A stretch of 64,000 nucleotides of DNA from Terrabacter tumescens (lineage in GTDB: Bacteria; Actinomycetota; Actinomycetes; Actinomycetales; Dermatophilaceae): contig NZ_BMNZ01000003.1 of assembly GCF_014646815.1 (NCBI RefSeq), positions 496,001 to 560,000 of the forward strand. The letters run 5' to 3'. The translations under genes and the position numbers were made by a program. Below the pieces are notes generated by a model. The model had not been told where the DNA came from and ran no database searches. It was given only the letters and a program-made list of their open reading frames with translations. The first letter of the stretch is position 1. Every line of letters begins with the position of its first letter. This document shows positions 8,269 to 16,612 of the stretch, in pieces.

Positions 8269-9294
8269 TCACTCGAGATTGCGACGTGCGGCCCGGTCGC
8301 CCAGGACGGTGAGCCGGTCGACGAGGGTCGAGCCCAGACGGCGTCGCGCCTCGCGCCCCGACGACGTTCGAGCGCCCTCCCGCCCCGGGGCGTCGGGCAG
8401 CAGACGCCCGGCCAGGCCGAGCACCCGCGTCGTGGTCGCCGGAGCGAGACCGCGGACACGGATGCCGATCCACGCGAGCGGGGTGAGCACGACCATCGGC
8501 CGTCCGGCGAGCACGGCGTCGACGATCCTCCGGGCTGCGCGTTCGGCGTCGACGGACAGGAGCGGCAACGAGGCGGCCGGCGCGAACCAGGCGTACTCCG
8601 CGGCGGCGTCTCCGCCGAAGCGCGCGTGCTCGTGCCCACCGGTGCGCATCAGCCCCGGAACGACGGTCGTGGCCGTGACGCCCGTGCCGCTGAGCGCCGC
8701 GGCGAGGCCGTCGGAGAAGCCCACGGCGGCGAACTTGGCCGTGGCATAGGGCAGCAGGTGCGGCGGCGACACCATGCCGCCGATGGAGGTCACCGTGCCG
8801 ATGCGGCCGTGTCCGCGGCGACGCATGTGCGGCAGCACCGTCATCGCGGCGTGGATGGGTCCCCACGCCATGGTGTCCATGGCGTCCTCGAACTCGTGCA
8901 TGACGAGCGACTCGAGGGGCGCGGCCTGGATGACACCTGCCACTGTGACGAGCACCTCGATCGGCCCGACCGTGTGCTCGACCCGGCCGACGAGGTCGCC
9001 CACGTCGTGACGATCGCGCACGTCGCACCGCTCGACCGACACCGCGCCGCCCCGCCCGCGCAGCACCGTGGCCGCCTCCTCGAGCTCGCCGTCGTCACGT
9101 GCGGCGACGACCACGTGATGACCTCGGGACAGCAGCTCCTCGGCGACGAGCAGGCCGAGGCCTCGAGAACCGCCGAGCACCACGGCGACAGGCAGCTCGT
9201 GCGGCTCCGCGTCGGGGTGATCCCACGTCGCGACAGGACTGCTGGGGTCCTGGCGCGCGGTCGCACCGTCCGGTGGTCCGTCGGGGGTGTGCAT
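8269..9294 (-). CDS. Short-chain dehydrogenase/reductase (SDR)
   Basis: 341 residues. The ATG at 9294 is preceded by GAGGAGG. A Pro/Asp-rich lead of about 33 residues precedes the Rossmann fold. The nucleotide loop is GGSRGLG (41-47), and the active site is YATAK with Tyr183 and Lys187. DVRDRHDV fits the adenine-binding aspartate. A C-terminal extension after about residue 245 contains Arg-rich and hydrophobic stretches, as in SDRs that act on lipids. The substrate is unknown. It is divergent from the zinc alcohol dehydrogenase, with about 50 bases between starts, and converges on the GH13 gene. Confidence 0.85.
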   Translation of the reverse strand: MHTPDGPPDGATARQDPSSPVATWDHPDAEPHELPVAVVLGGSRGLGLLVAEELLSRGHHVVVAARDDGELEEAATVLRGRGGAVSVERCDVRDRHDVGDLVGRVEHTVGPIEVLVTVAGVIQAAPLESLVMHEFEDAMDTMAWGPIHAAMTVLPHMRRRGHGRIGTVTSIGGMVSPPHLLPYATAKFAAVGFSDGLAAALSGTGVTATTVVPGLMRTGGHEHARFGGDAAAEYAWFAPAASLPLLSVDAERAARRIVDAVLAGRPMVVLTPLAWIGIRVRGLAPATTTRVLGLAGRLLPDAPGREGARTSSGREARRRLGSTLVDRLTVLGDRAARRNLE

Positions 9295-9308
9295 GCTGCC
9301 TCCTCGTT

Positions 9309-9334
9309 GTTTTCCTCGCACCGCCCATGGGTAG
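9309..9334 (+). promoter_or_regulatory. SigB/SigF-type promoter candidate ahead of the alcohol dehydrogenase
   Basis: GTTT at 9309-9312 and GGGTAG at 9329-9334 are separated by 16 bases, matching the general-stress sigma pattern GTTT-N13-17-GGGTAN. The coding start at 9345 is only 11 bases past the second box, so a transcript from here would be nearly leaderless. A stress sigma factor is encoded 2.7 kb downstream. Single matches of this kind are common by chance. Confidence 0.35.
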
Positions 9335-9344
9335 GACCCAGCAC

Positions 9345-10526
9345 ATGAAGGCACTCACCTGGCACGGCCTCGAGGACGTCCGCATCACCGACGTACCCGA
9401 CCCCGTCATCACTGACACCACCGACGCCGTCGTGCGTGTCACCTCGACCGCGATCTGCGGATCGGACCTGCACCTCTACGGCGTGCTGGCGCCCTACCTC
9501 CAGCCGGGTGACGTCCTCGGACACGAGTTCATGGGCATCGTCGAGGAGGTCGGGCCTGACGTCGCCACCCTCGCGGTCGGGGACCGGGTCGTCGTGCCCT
9601 TCAACATCTCCTGCGGGCGATGCTGGATGTGCCAGCGCGGTCTCTTCGCCCAGTGCGAGACGACGCAGAACACCAGGACCGGCAAGGGCGCCAGCCTCTT
9701 CGGGTACACCAGCCTCTACGGCTCCGTGCCGGGCGGGCAGGCGGAGTACGTCCGGGTCCCGCACGCCGACTTCGGTCCCATCGTCGTGCCGGAGGAGATG
9801 CCCGACGAGCGCTTCCTCTACCTGTCGGACATCCTGCCCACCGCCTGGCAGGCCGTCGACTACGCCGACGTCAACGGCAACGACACGTTGGTGGTCCTCG
9901 GGCTGGGTCCCGTCGGGCAGCTCGCCGTCCGCTCAGCCCTCCACCGGGGAGTGGGCCGGGTGATCGGTGTCGACCTCGTGGCCGACCGCATCGAGACGGC
10001 CCGCGCCGCCGGTGCCGAGGTCCTCGACGCGTCCGACACCGACGTCGCCGCTGCCGTCCTCGAGCTCACCGAGGGTCGTGGCGCGGACGGCGTCATCGAC
10101 GCCGTCGGCATGGAGGCCCACGGCAACCCCGTGTCGGAGAAGGTCATCGGTGCTGCAAGCAGGCTGCCCAAGCCGGTCGCCCGGCAGGCCATCGAGCGGT
10201 TCGGCATCGACCGGCTCGCCGCGCTGCACACCGCGATCGCCGCCGTACGTCGGGGCGGCACCCTGTCGATCAGCGGCGTCTACGGGGGCATGGCCGACCC
10301 GATGCCGATGATGGAGCTCTTCGACAAGGGGCTCACGGTCCGCATGGGCCAGTGCCACGTGCGGCGCTGGAGCGACGAGCTGCTCGACATCGTGCGGGGG
10401 GACGCGGACGTGCTCGGGCTCGAGGGCTTCGCCACGCACCACGGCAGCCTCTCGGATGCCCCGGACTACTACCGCATCTTCCAGGAGAAGCAGGACGAGT
10501 GCCTCAAGGTCGTCCTCACCCCCTGA
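9345..10526 (+). CDS. Zinc-dependent alcohol dehydrogenase (MDR family)
   Basis: 393 residues beginning MKALTWHGLEDVRI. Catalytic zinc ligands are Cys38 (ICGSD) and His60-Glu61 (GHE). The structural zinc cluster is complete: Cys90, Cys93, Cys96, Cys104. The NAD-binding loop is GLGPVGQLA. The length and the extra segment around GMEAHGN resemble glutathione-independent formaldehyde dehydrogenase-like members, which carry a longer insert than simple alcohol dehydrogenases. The substrate may be an aldehyde or alcohol, possibly a thiol adduct; this is not settled by the sequence. It is followed after 44 bases by a small gene with its own strong ribosome site. Confidence 0.88.
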   Translation: MKALTWHGLEDVRITDVPDPVITDTTDAVVRVTSTAICGSDLHLYGVLAPYLQPGDVLGHEFMGIVEEVGPDVATLAVGDRVVVPFNISCGRCWMCQRGLFAQCETTQNTRTGKGASLFGYTSLYGSVPGGQAEYVRVPHADFGPIVVPEEMPDERFLYLSDILPTAWQAVDYADVNGNDTLVVLGLGPVGQLAVRSALHRGVGRVIGVDLVADRIETARAAGAEVLDASDTDVAAAVLELTEGRGADGVIDAVGMEAHGNPVSEKVIGAASRLPKPVARQAIERFGIDRLAALHTAIAAVRRGGTLSISGVYGGMADPMPMMELFDKGLTVRMGQCHVRRWSDELLDIVRGDADVLGLEGFATHHGSLSDAPDYYRIFQEKQDECLKVVLTP

Positions 10527-10570
10527 GGTCAGCACGTTCTGGCACGCACCCCGACACGAAGGAGGGCGCC

Positions 10571-10939
10571 ATGAGCGTCACGAGCTACCAGGATCTTCCT
10601 CTCGCCGACCGCGACCGGGAGTGGGACGGCGACGCCGCCGAGAAGCGGGTGCGCACATGGGCGGACGCGACCGAGGAGCCCAACGCGAAGTACCGCGACG
10701 CCCACGTCTGGTACGACGCCGAGCACAAGGACAACTTCACGGCCTACAAGCTCCTCGTCGCCGACGTCGTCGACGGGCGACTGCGCGCCGTCCCTCGCGG
10801 CGTCATGGCGGCAGCCGCCGTCATGCAGGGATCGCGCGGCGGCGTGGACCTGCCCGACAAGGACCGTGACCGGGTCCGCAGCCACCTGGCGAAGTACTAC
10901 GCCAAGATGGGGGAGCAGGCCCCCTGGGAGCGCGACTGA
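10571..10939 (+). CDS. Conserved small protein of unknown function
   Basis: 122 residues, acidic at the N-terminus and basic in the middle, with a strong ribosome site (AAGGAGGG). The C-terminal half, with AVPRGVMAAAAVMQGSRGG and then VRSHLAKYYAKMGE, resembles a short domain that I recall from actinobacterial and phage-associated proteins, including prohead-protease-type polypeptides. That link is from memory and weak. No enzyme motif, membrane segment or signal peptide is visible. It may be cotranscribed with the alcohol dehydrogenase upstream. Confidence 0.7.
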   Translation: MSVTSYQDLPLADRDREWDGDAAEKRVRTWADATEEPNAKYRDAHVWYDAEHKDNFTAYKLLVADVVDGRLRAVPRGVMAAAAVMQGSRGGVDLPDKDRDRVRSHLAKYYAKMGEQAPWERD

Positions 10940-10975
10940 AGGGTCGCGCCCCACCTCTCGTGGCCACGGGGCAGC

Positions 10976-11878
10976 TCAGAAGACCGCCCCTCCCCCGGTG
11001 ACACCGAGCACGGTTCCCGAGACGTAGCTCGCATCGGCCGGCGATGCGAGGAAGACGTATGCCGGCGCCACCTCACCGGGCTGCCCGGCGCGGCCCAGCG
11101 GCGTGTCCGCACCGAAGGTCTCGATCTTCTTGCTGTCGCGCGTCGCCGGCTGGAGCGGTGTCCAGATGGGCCCGGGCGCCACCGCGTTGACGCGGATCCC
11201 CTTGGGCCCCAACGATGCTGCCAGGTTGACGGTCAGGTTGTTCAGGGCCGCCTTGGTCGCGGCGTAGTCGAGCAGTGCCGGCGACGGGTCGTAGGCCTGG
11301 ATCGACGTCGTGTTGATGATGGACGACCCCGGAGCCAGGTGCGGCAGCGCCGCCTGGCAGAGCCACAGCACGGCGTGCAGGTTGGTGCGCATGACCCGCT
11401 CGACGTGCTCCGGCTGCAGCCCCTCAAGCCCCTCCGGGCCGCGGTCCCAGTGGTATCCGGCGTTGTTCACGAGGATGTCGAGGCCGCCCAGGCCACGCAC
11501 CGCGTCGGCCACGGCGCGCATGCAGGTCTGCCGCTCGACGAGGTCGCCCGGCACGAGAACGGCTGTGCCACCGGCGTTCTCGACCCACTCGGCGGTGTCC
11601 TCGGCGTCGGACTGCTCACTCGGCAGGTAGCCGATCGCGACGTCGGCCCCCTCCCGGGCGTAGGCGATGGCCACGGCGCGACCGATGCCGGAGTCGCCAC
11701 CGGTGATGAACGCCCTTCTCCCCTCGAGCTTCCCGTGCCCGACGTAGGTCTCCTCGCCGTGGTCCGGCGTCGGGTCCATTCGGCTCGTCAGGCCCGGCGG
11801 CTCCTGCTGCTGCGCAGGAAAGCCACCTTGGTCGTCGTGGCGCACCAGGCTCTCGGCGCGGTCGGCGATGTCGGACAT
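10976..11878 (-). CDS. SDR family oxidoreductase, general-stress type (YghA/YdaD-like)
   Basis: 300 residues from an ATG with GGAGG upstream. An N-terminal tail of about 45 residues containing QQQEPPGLTSRMDPTPDHGE is typical of this stress-related SDR subgroup. The cofactor loop is GGDSGIGRA, and NNAG and YAATKAAL complete the active site; the C-terminus ends GVTGGGAVF. It is expected to be a cytoplasmic NAD(P)H-dependent reductase whose natural substrate is not known. It is divergent from the stress sigma factor, with 211 bases between starts. Confidence 0.88.
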   Translation of the reverse strand: MSDIADRAESLVRHDDQGGFPAQQQEPPGLTSRMDPTPDHGEETYVGHGKLEGRRAFITGGDSGIGRAVAIAYAREGADVAIGYLPSEQSDAEDTAEWVENAGGTAVLVPGDLVERQTCMRAVADAVRGLGGLDILVNNAGYHWDRGPEGLEGLQPEHVERVMRTNLHAVLWLCQAALPHLAPGSSIINTTSIQAYDPSPALLDYAATKAALNNLTVNLAASLGPKGIRVNAVAPGPIWTPLQPATRDSKKIETFGADTPLGRAGQPGEVAPAYVFLASPADASYVSGTVLGVTGGGAVF

Positions 11879-11996
11879 GACCTCATCCCTCCAGTCGGCT
11901 GCTGTTCGCCTCCTCCTACCCACTCACCGTCCCTGAGGACGGACGGGGCGAACGAGACCGTGCCCCCACCGCGCAGGTGCGGGACACATACCGACC

Positions 11997-12089
11997 ATTG
12001 CGAAATCGCCGGGATCGTGGCACTGTCGAAAGGTCTGAGCGGTCCAACCACAGCGCCGACTCCGTATCCGAGACATCCGGAGATGAGTC
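11997..12089 (+). promoter_or_regulatory. Conserved leader of the first sigma-factor gene (copy 1)
   Basis: The 93 bases before the sigma gene match the 94 bases before the second sigma gene at 63656-63749. Identical blocks include CGTGGCACTGTCG, GAGCGGTCCAA, CACAGCGCCGACTCCGT and CGGAGATGAGTC running into the start codon. Such conservation outside the coding frame implies a functional element: promoter, operator or structured 5' leader. GGAG at 12079-12082 is the ribosome site. An overlapping ATG at 12083 in another frame is conserved in both copies. Confidence 0.6.
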
Positions 12090-12953
12090 ATGGCGCAGCA
12101 CACCTCTCACACCCGACCCTCCTTCGCCGAGCGCGACGCCGAGACGTCCGAGCTCTTCGCGAGACTGGCGGCCACCGACGACCCCGACGAGTCCGAGCAG
12201 GTCGTGGAGCAGATCGTGATCCTCTACCTCGACCTGTGCACGACGATGGCCGGACGCTACGACGGTCGCGGCGTCGAGCATGACGATCTGGTCCAGGTCG
12301 CACGGCTCGCCCTCGTCAAGGCCATCCGGCGCTACGAGCCCGGGCACGCCCCGTCGTTCGCCGCCTACGCGGTGCCCACCATCTCGGGCGAGCTCAAGCG
12401 CTGGTTCCGCGACCGCGGGTGGGTCGTGCGCCCGCCGCGGCGTCTGCAGGAGCTGCGCGCCGACCTCCAGGCCGTTCGCGCCGAGCTCGAGCAGGAGCTC
12501 GGCCGCACGCCCACCGACGCCGAGCTCGCAGCAGCCGTGGGAGCGACGGTCGAGGAGGTGCGCGAGGTGGCGTCCGCAGCGACCGGCTTCCGGCCCCTCT
12601 CGCTCGACTGCAGCCCCGCGGACGACGAACGCCCCGGCCTCTCGACGTTCCTCGCCGAGGTCGACGAGGAGCTGCAGGCGGCCGACGACCGCGTCTGCCT
12701 CACCGAGGCGCTCACCGAGCTCGACGACGACGAGCGGGAGCTGCTGCTCATGCGCTACGTCGAGGGGATGACCCAGCGCGAGATCGGCGAGGCCCGCGGC
12801 GTCAGCCAGATGCAGGTGTCGCGCACCCTGAGGCGCATCACCGTGCGGCTGCACGACCACCTCACCGAGAAGCCCGTCGAGAACCCTGTCGAGAACTCTG
12901 TCGAGAACTCTGTCGAGCCCCTCGAGGCTGAGGCGATGACCTCCGTCTCCTGA
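12090..12953 (+). CDS. RNA polymerase sigma factor, SigB/SigF/SigG group
   Basis: 287 residues. Region 2 reads DDLVQVARLALVKAIRRY then FAAYAVPTISGELKRWFRDR, the hallmark of stress/sporulation-type sigma factors. Region 3 follows with ELGRTPTDAELAAAVG. Region 4 is LLLMRYVEGMTQREIGEARG with a helix-turn-helix at VSQMQVSRTLRRI. It directs RNA polymerase to stress promoters. No anti-sigma or anti-anti-sigma gene is adjacent, which is unusual for the group. The C-terminus carries a short repeat VEN(P/S) absent from typical members. A paralogue with the same leader begins at 63750. Confidence 0.9.
   Translation: MAQHTSHTRPSFAERDAETSELFARLAATDDPDESEQVVEQIVILYLDLCTTMAGRYDGRGVEHDDLVQVARLALVKAIRRYEPGHAPSFAAYAVPTISGELKRWFRDRGWVVRPPRRLQELRADLQAVRAELEQELGRTPTDAELAAAVGATVEEVREVASAATGFRPLSLDCSPADDERPGLSTFLAEVDEELQAADDRVCLTEALTELDDDERELLLMRYVEGMTQREIGEARGVSQMQVSRTLRRITVRLHDHLTEKPVENPVENSVENSVEPLEAEAMTSVS
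12876..12917 (+). repeat. In-frame 12-base tandem repeat in the sigma-factor tail
   Basis: Units GTCGAGAACCCT, GTCGAGAACTCT, GTCGAGAACTCT and a partial fourth unit lie at 12876-12917, encoding repeated Val-Glu-Asn-(Pro/Ser). The 12-base period keeps the frame, so copy number can change without breaking the gene. Confidence 0.9.
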
Positions 12954-12969
12954 CGGCGGTCATCGCCTC
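12930..12969. terminator. Bidirectional hairpin between convergent sigma and ANTAR genes
   Basis: GAGGCGATGACC (12930-12941) is exactly complementary to GGTCATCGCCTC (12958-12969). After one mismatch the inner CCGT/ACGG adds four more pairs. The stem overlaps the last codons and stop of the sigma gene and ends 11 bases before the stop of the opposite gene. There is no long U-tract, but the position fits a shared terminator. Confidence 0.65.
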
Positions 12970-12979
12970 CGCCGGCGAA

Positions 12980-13768
12980 TCACCCGGGGGCGTCCCGGCT
13001 CGGCGCCGGCTCGTGCTCCACTGCCGTTGCCGGCGTCCGGCCACGCACGATCGCGGGCAGGGCGCCGGTGTCGGCCACCTGCTGGGCCACCTCGCGCAGC
13101 TTGCGGTTGGCGTTCTGGCTCGCCATCCGCAGCAGGCCGAACGCCTGGTCGCGCGTCACCTGGTGGCGCGCCATGAGGATGCCCATGGCGACGCCGATCT
13201 CGCGGTTGGTGACGAGGGCCTTCTGGAGGTTCTCGACGTGCTGCTGGTTGGCCGCCAGCGCCACGGCCAGCGCTCCGTGCGTGGCCAGCATGAGCCCGAC
13301 GAGCTCGGCGCGCTCGTCGAAGGCGGCCACCTCGTCGGCGTAGATGTTGAGGCCGTCGATGGTCTCCTCGGTCTCGTGGCCGAGGCGATAGCTCAGCATG
13401 CTGAGCAGGCCGAGCTCGCTCGAGACCTTCGCGCCGTACTCGGGCCACCGGCTGTCGTGGCGCAGGTCCCGCGGGCGGTAGAGCGCGTCCTCGACGATGG
13501 CATCGAGGCACGGACCCGAGCCCAACGCATACTGGATGTCGTCGGCGCGGCGGGCGCGGTCGTCGGTGGCCGCCACGGTGCGGAAGCGGCCGTGGGAGAA
13601 GGTCGTGATGCTCGCGCACGTGGCGCCGGGCACCCGCTCGACCGCCATCCGGGCCACCGCGTCGAGGGCGGCGGCCGGACCCATGGACTCGAGCTCGACA
13701 CCCAGCTGGGCGAAGGACTCGGCGACCTCGCGCAGCTCGTCGTCCACCTGGAGCTCGTTACCGCCCAT
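12980..13768 (-). CDS. GAF and ANTAR domain regulator
   Basis: 262 residues. A GAF domain covers about residues 15-170 and an ANTAR RNA-binding domain about 175-240 (TNREIGVAMGILMARHQV, then FGLLRMASQNANRKL). ANTAR proteins act as antiterminators by binding paired hexaloop hairpins in nascent RNA. The GAF domain may sense a ligand or redox state. No kinase domain or phospho-acceptor is present. The start has AGGAGGAAGG upstream. It is divergent from the antiporter and convergent with the sigma factor, in a block of stress regulators. Confidence 0.88.
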   Translation of the reverse strand: MGGNELQVDDELREVAESFAQLGVELESMGPAAALDAVARMAVERVPGATCASITTFSHGRFRTVAATDDRARRADDIQYALGSGPCLDAIVEDALYRPRDLRHDSRWPEYGAKVSSELGLLSMLSYRLGHETEETIDGLNIYADEVAAFDERAELVGLMLATHGALAVALAANQQHVENLQKALVTNREIGVAMGILMARHQVTRDQAFGLLRMASQNANRKLREVAQQVADTGALPAIVRGRTPATAVEHEPAPSRDAPG

Positions 13769-13905
13769 CCGTCGCCGTCCTTCCTCCTGCCGACGGTAGA
13801 CCCCCGGAGCTGTGGGACGCGAGGGCCCGATCGGTTCGCCGCCGTCCCGGGTAGGTCATCAGGAGGCCAACCCCGGCCAATCCGGAGGAGTACCCGCGTG
13901 TCGTC

Positions 13906-15273
13906 ATGTCCATCAACCTGATCTACCTCATCGCCGGGGTCGCGATGTTCCTCGCAGCCGTGCTCCCCTCCGTGCTCGACCGGTATGCCGTGTCGGCCGC
14001 GATGGTGCTCCTCGTCCTCGGCATGGTGATCGGGCTGCTGCCGCTGCCCGAGGGGATGCGCCTCGACCCCGTCGTCATCCGGCCACAGGTCGAACGGGTC
14101 ACGGAGTTCACGATCCTCGTCGCCCTCATGGGTGTCGGGCTGGCGATCGACCGCTCGTTCGAGTGGCGCAGCCGCGCCGCGTGGGCCGCCTGGTCGCCGA
14201 CGTGGCGGCTGCTCGCGCTCGCGATGCCGCTGACGATCGCGTCCGTGGCCCTGCTCGGCTGGGGGCTCGGCCTCGCCCCGGCAGCGGCCCTGCTGCTCGG
14301 CGCGGCCCTCGCGCCCACCGACCCCGTGCTCGCGAGTGACGTCCAGGTCGAGGGGCCGCGGGTCGAGACCCCGGATGCACCCGACTCCCCTGACGACGGC
14401 GGTGACGAGGACGAGGCGCTCGGCGAGCCCGTCGACGAGAAGGACGACGTGCGCTTCGCGCTGACGTCCGAGGCCGGTCTCAACGACGGCCTCGCCTTCC
14501 CCTTCGTCACGGCCGCCGTGCTGCTCGCGCCCGCGGGCGGGTTGTCCTCGGTCGGCTCGTGGGGACTGCAGTGGCTCGCCTGGGACCTCGTCGGCAAGGT
14601 GGTCGTCGGCGTCCTCGCCGGCGTGGCGGTGGGCTGGGGCCTGGCCCGCCTCGCCTTCCGCTCCTCGCGGCGCTCACTGCGTCTGGCCGAGCAGGGCGAG
14701 CCGCTCCTCGCGCTCGCGGCCCTCGTCATGACCTACGGCGTCAGCCAGCTCGTCGGAGGCTACGGCTTCGTGTCGGTCTTCGCGTGCGGCATGACCCTGC
14801 GCGCGGCCGAGCGCAACCACCACTACCACCGCTCGATGCACGAGGTGGTCCAGCGGCTCGAGCGCCTGCTGACCCTCATCATCCTGCTCATGCTCGGCAT
14901 GGCCATGACCAAGGGTGTGCTCGGCGAGCTCGACTGGCGCGGCGTCGTCATCGCGCTCGCCCTCGTGCTCGTGCTGCGCCCGGCGGCCGGCTGGGTCAGC
15001 CTCCGCCTGCGGGCCCGACCGGCCGACCTGCCCGGCGGCCTCGGCCGCAAGGAGACCCTCGCGACCGCCTTCTTCGGCGTGCGCGGCATCGGCTCGCTCT
15101 ACTACCTCTCCTTCGCGGCCGGCGAGCACGCGTTCGCCGACGAGCGATGGATGTGGTCGACGGTGGCCTTCACCATCCTGCTGTCGGTCATGGTGCACGG
15201 CACGCTGGCGACCCCGGTGATGCGCTACCTCGAGCGTCGCCGCGAGCGGGCGGGGATCGCCGAGCCGGCCTGA
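13906..15273 (+). CDS. Cation:proton antiporter, CPA1 family
   Basis: 455 residues with about 11-12 hydrophobic segments. LAPTDPVLASDVQVEG is the CPA1 ion-binding region with the key TDP and SD residues. A charged, acidic loop follows at about residues 150-180 (DSPDDGGDEDEAL), after which SEAGLNDGLAFPF is the second family motif. It exchanges Na+ or K+ for protons at the plasma membrane. The best ribosome site (GGAGGAG at 13884-13890) is 15 bases from the ATG, longer than ideal. It would fit a GTG at 13898 better, but that frame stops after seven codons, so this short overlapping frame may couple translation. Confidence 0.88.
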   Translation: MSINLIYLIAGVAMFLAAVLPSVLDRYAVSAAMVLLVLGMVIGLLPLPEGMRLDPVVIRPQVERVTEFTILVALMGVGLAIDRSFEWRSRAAWAAWSPTWRLLALAMPLTIASVALLGWGLGLAPAAALLLGAALAPTDPVLASDVQVEGPRVETPDAPDSPDDGGDEDEALGEPVDEKDDVRFALTSEAGLNDGLAFPFVTAAVLLAPAGGLSSVGSWGLQWLAWDLVGKVVVGVLAGVAVGWGLARLAFRSSRRSLRLAEQGEPLLALAALVMTYGVSQLVGGYGFVSVFACGMTLRAAERNHHYHRSMHEVVQRLERLLTLIILLMLGMAMTKGVLGELDWRGVVIALALVLVLRPAAGWVSLRLRARPADLPGGLGRKETLATAFFGVRGIGSLYYLSFAAGEHAFADERWMWSTVAFTILLSVMVHGTLATPVMRYLERRRERAGIAEPA

Positions 15274-15317
15274 CGCCCACGCAGGCGCCCACGCAGGCGC
15301 CCACGCAGGCGCCCACG
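15274..15317 (+). repeat. 12-base tandem repeat directly after the antiporter stop
   Basis: Three perfect copies of CGCCCACGCAGG (15274-15309) and a partial fourth (15310-15317) begin at the base after the antiporter stop codon. The units do not form an obvious hairpin. The block lies in the 235-base gap before the glycosyltransferase operon. Confidence 0.9.
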
Positions 15318-15508
15318 AGAGGGACGCACCCGGCATACCCCGTTTTCGTGACGTAACGCCCATGTCGGGCACGTTCGACGACCGCGGTGCGCGGCGTGCA
15401 CGACGCGGGTATGGAGACAGACGGAGGCTCCAGCCCAGCGGCCACCGACCCCGCGCCGACGCCCCCTCGATCGCTGGGCGTCGGGCGTGCGTACCGAGAG
15501 GCAACCGG

Positions 15509-16612
15509 TTGAGTCCCGTCATCGCGTCCGTCCCGTCAGGCCACGTCTACGTCCGGCACCTCGCACCGCCGGACGGCGAGACGACGGTCCTCCGCCTGCC
15601 CGACCCGCGACCGCGGGCCGACGTCCCCGACGCGCAGTGGTGGCCGCCGGGGATGCTCGAAGCCGGGTGGGTCGACGAGCACGCGGACGAGTTCGACGTC
15701 ATGCACGTGCACTTCGGCTTCGACGCCGTCTCGCCCGACGACCTCGCTGACGTCGTCGCCAGCCTGAGGCGTCACGGCAAGCCGCTCGTCGTCACGGTGC
15801 ACGACCTTCGCAACCCGCACCACCCGGAGCCGGGACTGCACGACGCCCAGCTCGGCGTCCTCGTCAGGGCCGCGGACGCCGTGCTGACCCTGACCGCCGG
15901 CGCGGCCGCGGAGATCGCAGCGCGATGGGGCCGCGAGGCGCTCGTCGTGCCCCACCCGCACGTCGTGGAGGAGCCGCGGCTCTCGCAGGAGCGGGTGCCG
16001 CACGCCGGGTTCGTCATCGGCGTCCACGCCAAGAGCCTGCGCGCGAGCATGGACCCTCTGCCGGTCATCGAGGAGATCGTCGCCACGCTGCCCGAGCTCC
16101 CGGGTGCGCGGCTGCGCGTCGACGCCCACACCGACGTCATGACGCCCGGGAACCCGCGCCATGCCGCCGACCTCGAGCCGTGCCTGCGCCGGCTCGCCGA
16201 CGACGGCCGGATCGAGCTGCACGTCCACGACTACTTCACCGACGACGAGCTGTGGGACTACCTCCAGTCCCTCGACGTCTCGGTCCTGCCCTACCGGTTC
16301 GGCACGCACAGTGGCTGGCTCGAGGCGTGCTACGACCTCGGCACCACGGTCCTGGCCCCCGACTGCGGCTACTACGCCGACCAGCGGCCCTGCATCCTCT
16401 ACGGCGTGCCGGGCTCGGCGCCCGCGCGGAGCGGGGCCGGCGCCCCGCCGTTGCGCGAGGGGCTCGTTCGCGCCTACCGCGACCGCCCGACGTGGCGGGC
16501 CGTCCCCGAGGAGCGCCGCCGCGAGCGTCTCGAGATCTCCCGCGTCCACGAGCAGGTGTATGCCGACGTGCTCGCAGCCGTGGCGAAGCGGGGTGTCCCG
16601 TGCACGTCGTAG
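15509..16612 (+). CDS. Glycosyltransferase, GT4-like (first of four)
   Basis: 367 residues from a TTG at 15509 with GAGAGG before it. An ATG at 15362 would add an Arg-rich stretch that looks untranslated. GT-B fold features are DVMHVHFGFD and KPLVVTVHDLRNP in the N-terminal domain, and a C-terminal sugar-nucleotide site with GTHSGWLEACYDLGTTVLAP. No membrane segment is seen, so it is cytoplasmic. Acceptor and donor are unknown. It shares its last 13 bases with the next gene, starting a run of four overlapping glycosyltransferase genes. Confidence 0.75.
   Translation: MSPVIASVPSGHVYVRHLAPPDGETTVLRLPDPRPRADVPDAQWWPPGMLEAGWVDEHADEFDVMHVHFGFDAVSPDDLADVVASLRRHGKPLVVTVHDLRNPHHPEPGLHDAQLGVLVRAADAVLTLTAGAAAEIAARWGREALVVPHPHVVEEPRLSQERVPHAGFVIGVHAKSLRASMDPLPVIEEIVATLPELPGARLRVDAHTDVMTPGNPRHAADLEPCLRRLADDGRIELHVHDYFTDDELWDYLQSLDVSVLPYRFGTHSGWLEACYDLGTTVLAPDCGYYADQRPCILYGVPGSAPARSGAGAPPLREGLVRAYRDRPTWRAVPEERRRERLEISRVHEQVYADVLAAVAKRGVPCTS

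Noticed and set aside
12083-12283. Overlapping frame from the ATG seven bases before the sigma start
   Set aside because: The ATG is conserved in both leaders, but the translations differ and look like shadow sequence.
15362-15508. Longer N-terminus for the first glycosyltransferase
   Set aside because: Arg-rich lead without a ribosome site; the TTG at 15509 has GAGAGG in place.
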